Part shown: in pieces, positions 15,157-16,993 of the stretch
Numbering within the stretch: position 1 is the stretch's first letter
How the letters are laid out: each line of letters starts with the position of its first letter
Source of the DNA: CAZJZH01 sp964550465
Lineage (GTDB): Bacteria > Patescibacteriota > Patescibacteriia > JACRDY01
Length of the DNA stretch: 16,993 bases
Assembly: GCA_964550465.1 (NCBI GenBank)
Contig: CAZJZH010000018.1
Location: 1-16,993, forward strand
Reading direction: 5' to 3'
Notes under the pieces: model-generated
Told to the model about the DNA's origin: nothing
The model's database searches: none
Seen by the model: only the letters and a program-made list of their open reading frames with translations
Program-made: the position numbers and the translations under genes

Positions 15157-15492
15157 CGGTAACTCCTTTTGCCTGGCGTCCATTTACACCACCTGGGTGC
15201 AAACACGCCACCAGCAAAATGTGTAGACCTAGCACCAGCCCCATGCCGATACTAGTATTGTGAAGAACTATGAGGAGCTTAGCAGCTTGAGCCGGAATAT
15301 CAAGGGCAGATTGACAAAATAGCTTTTTTAGTTTAACGTCTAGATGTTATGCCATCATACGGCGTAACCCTTGTAGTCCACGCAATAACTCGTCTGACGC
15401 ACACTCAGCCGGGGCTGGATTACACGGAGCTCTGCACGATCACTGCAGGGTAAAGCACGTTGAAAATTTTCACCTTAACCAAGGAGTAGCAC
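15157..15492. promoter_or_regulatory. Divergent 336-base intergenic region with promoter and palindromes
   Basis: The region holds both Shine-Dalgarno boxes (15163-15169 minus, 15481-15486 plus). A TTGACA (15311-15316) is followed at 17 bases only by a poor -10 (TAACGT, 15334-15339). It begins TTGACAAAATAGC, almost as upstream of the 7773 gene. Near the rightward gene are CTGCA-N7-TGCAG (15432-15448) and an exact TGAAAATTTTCA (15461-15472), which look like operator or structural elements. CACCTGGGTG lies at 15189-15198. I see no gene, and no confident leftward promoter. Confidence 0.4.
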
Positions 15493-16650
15493 ATGGCTAC
15501 CAAGCAGGCATCGACGCATACTCGACGCCAAAAGCGTAAACCGATCGAGAAGCTACTGGCTGATCTGACCATGCTCTTCACCACCGCCGTTGACCTGATC
15601 AACAAAGGCAAGCGCAGTGAAACAATGGTCACTCTGTTACTGCAAGCCCTACAACTATTTAAACAAGGGCGCTTGGCGGCGGTACTGCCGGTTGAACTGG
15701 GTCAAGAGATACTGCCTGATAACTTTCAAGCGCTACTATCTCTACCCGTCAAGGATCAGCCCATAGCACGTCGGACGCAAACATACCTGACTGAGCACGG
15801 TGTGTGGTATGTGGGTGAGTTGTACAAACTCTGTGACCGAAAGACGCATAAGAAATTAAAGGCGATTGAAGATGTCAAAAAACTTCTTCGTCATCTGGGC
15901 CTGCCCGAGTCACTAGACCCCATTCACGCCGGCTGGCAACCGCCGTACTGGAACGACCCGCAAGTCCTAGCCGTGTTGAATGTGGCGATCGCGGACAAGG
16001 ATGAACGCGATGGCTCATTTTGGCATCGGTTTAACGTTCACTACTTGGGTGACATTATCACTAAGCGCGGCAGGGGCTTGTGGCACTTAAACAAAAAACA
16101 GCAATTACTGTCTCGGTGGGCAGGTGATACGAAACTCCATGGTGCCATGTACCCACCACCAAACTGGCAAGCACCATCAGATCTGCCCCAAGCACTGCTG
16201 GATTACCAGGCAAAAGTTGCTGCTCAAGCGGAAGCTGCTCAAGCGGAGCAACTGGCGAATATCGCCACAGCACGCACAGACTGGCTGGAAATAACGGCAA
16301 CCAGGGAAGATCGATTAGCATTCAGACAGACAATCATCAGCGTCTTATGTGCCAACCCTGCCGACTACATCGATTCTGTCTCCGTTAGGACTACTAACAG
16401 CTTGCGTAATTTGGGAATTGAGCAGCGGCACATTGCCTTTATCGGGCAGCTGGTACAGATGACACGGCAGGAATTACTACGGTCTAAGAGCTTCGGCAGC
16501 ACTAAAGCGGTCAACGAATTAGAGGAGTGGCTGCTTGATCACGGCCTACACCTAGGCATGTCAGCAGAAGAGCCGGTCATTAAGGCTTTTAACGACCTGG
16601 TAGCGGCTGCCAATACCATGCACGATACGGCGCAACAAAGCGCTAAATAA
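15493..16650 (+). CDS. Protein with repeated RNA polymerase alpha-CTD-like (helix-hairpin-helix) modules
   Basis: A 385-residue cytoplasmic protein starting at ATG 15493, 6 bases after AAGGAG. Residues 1-22 are basic. Module 1 (about 85-140) has ARRTQTYLTEHGVWYVGELYKL. Module 2 (about 168-218) has HRFNVHYLGDII. An Ala/Gln/Glu-rich helix (238-262) precedes module 3 (about 292-356), which aligns well with RNA polymerase alpha-CTD: SVRTTNSLRNLGI ... FIGQLVQMTRQELLRSKSFG ... LLDHGLHLGM. R299, N302 and G335 match E. coli alpha R265, N268 and G296, the UP-element DNA-contacting set; K298 is not kept. No alpha N-terminal assembly domain is present, so it is not RpoA. It may bind DNA or transcription factors. 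Module 3 is clear; 1 and 2 are divergent. A terminator follows. Confidence 0.85.
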   Translation: MATKQASTHTRRQKRKPIEKLLADLTMLFTTAVDLINKGKRSETMVTLLLQALQLFKQGRLAAVLPVELGQEILPDNFQALLSLPVKDQPIARRTQTYLTEHGVWYVGELYKLCDRKTHKKLKAIEDVKKLLRHLGLPESLDPIHAGWQPPYWNDPQVLAVLNVAIADKDERDGSFWHRFNVHYLGDIITKRGRGLWHLNKKQQLLSRWAGDTKLHGAMYPPPNWQAPSDLPQALLDYQAKVAAQAEAAQAEQLANIATARTDWLEITATREDRLAFRQTIISVLCANPADYIDSVSVRTTNSLRNLGIEQRHIAFIGQLVQMTRQELLRSKSFGSTKAVNELEEWLLDHGLHLGMSAEEPVIKAFNDLVAAANTMHDTAQQSAK

Positions 16651-16670
16651 TAAATCCCCCAACACCTATA

Positions 16671-16698
16671 CCCCGTCGCTATCGCGGCGGGGTTTTTT
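16671..16698 (+). terminator. Intrinsic terminator after the alpha-CTD-like gene
   Basis: CCCCGTCGC, loop TATC, GCGGCGGGG (one G-U pair), then six T. Confidence 0.93.
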
Positions 16699-16739
16699 AA
16701 TCCAACTCCCAGTCACTAATCGCGCATCACCCCTTCTAA

Positions 16740-16768
16740 TTGTTAATTGTCAGTCGTTGCGTTACACT
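16740..16768 (+). promoter_or_regulatory. Promoter of the 16777 gene, near-leaderless
   Basis: TTGTTA (16740-16745), 17 bases, TACACT (16763-16768), then 8 bases to ATG 16777. Transcription would begin one or two bases before the start codon, and no Shine-Dalgarno sequence exists. Confidence 0.5.
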
Positions 16769-16776
16769 ATAGCTAT

Positions 16777-16993
16777 ATGGAAATCCTTATGTTGCCCAAC
16801 GAACGACGCGTCCATCCATTGGTGTGGATTGGTTTGTTTGTGTTATTAGCCGGGCTGATCGCCACGCTGATCCTAGTCAGCCACCAAGCAGAAGACGAAA
16901 CAGACACTATTCGTCAATTTATCCCCGCTGACGCTCAAGTCTATATCCACTTCAATTACCAGCCGCATCGTATTCAGAGCGAGCAGACCCGAG
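16777..16993 (+). CDS. N-terminally anchored membrane protein (3' truncated by window end)
   Basis: Only 72 codons are visible. A short basic N-terminus (MLPNERRVHP) precedes one membrane helix (about residues 16-35, WIGLFVLLAGLIATLILV), then an acidic linker (QAEDETD) and the start of an extracytoplasmic domain (FIPADAQVYIHFN). The positive-inside pattern puts the bulk of the protein outside. The PADAQVYIHF phrase recalls DUF3352-type proteins, but too little is visible to assign it. ATG 16777 is preferred because of the promoter; ATG 16789 is an alternative. Confidence 0.75.
   Translation, partial: MEILMLPNERRVHPLVWIGLFVLLAGLIATLILVSHQAEDETDTIRQFIPADAQVYIHFNYQPHRIQSEQTR

Noticed and set aside
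1..16993. UGA recoding (as in some CPR lineages)
   Set aside because: No complete gene ends in TGA, but conserved proteins such as PNPase and S15 are open without in-frame TGA, so there is no sign of UGA as a sense codon; the stop sample is small.
1..16993. CRISPR array or insertion sequence
   Set aside because: No regularly spaced direct repeats and no transposase were found; the YD and VCBS periodicity in 500-4800 is protein-coding repetition.

Overview
The window is bacterial DNA of roughly balanced base composition. It has tightly spaced genes, many strong intrinsic terminators and few Shine-Dalgarno sequences before housekeeping genes. The standard code fits: every long gene is open without internal stops, and all complete genes end in TAA or TAG. 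Several traits suggest an uncultivated, small-genome lineage such as the Patescibacteria/CPR: S15 with an acidic tail, an NYN protein between rpsO and pnp, apparent leaderless starts, a stand-alone protein built of RNA polymerase alpha-CTD-like modules, and a very large RHS/TcB-like protein. That taxonomic placement is inference; no rRNA is present to test it.

Layout. Positions 1-5573 hold the 3' part of a giant secreted or surface RHS-type protein: SpvB-like start, FG-GAP/VCBS repeats, TcdB-middle region, YD repeats, RHS core, and a variable tip resembling a GIY-YIG nuclease. After a perfect terminator come two unrelated stand-alone genes for small three-helix membrane proteins (5843-6490 and 7773-8369). 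Between them, on the opposite strand, is an M23 lipoprotein peptidase (6555-7646). Positions 8495-9299 on the minus strand carry an AT-richer HD-domain gene, tRNA-His(GTG), an isolated 3' end of a tRNA and tRNA-Arg(TCT). A GC-rich two-hairpin element (9330-9408) and a Xer-type tyrosine recombinase (9492-10454, minus) follow.

Positions 10702-14140 are the conserved RNA-related block rpsO, NYN ribonuclease-like gene, pnp. Facing it is an unrecognised 321-residue protein (14191-15156, minus). A 336-base divergent intergenic region then leads to the alpha-CTD-like multi-module protein (15493-16650). The window ends in the first 72 codons of an N-terminally anchored membrane protein.

How the parts relate. 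rpsO, NYN and pnp form a translation and RNA-turnover neighbourhood. The M23 lipoprotein and the RHS giant are cell-surface or exported functions. Two initiation styles coexist. Three genes of unknown role have an identical AAGGAG-N6-ATG start. Three others have a -10 box only 5-8 bases from ATG, suggesting leaderless mRNAs. The most unusual items are the alpha-CTD-like protein, the RHS tip without an evident immunity gene, the tRNA fragment near a recombinase, and the TATC-rich repeats bracketing the NYN gene.
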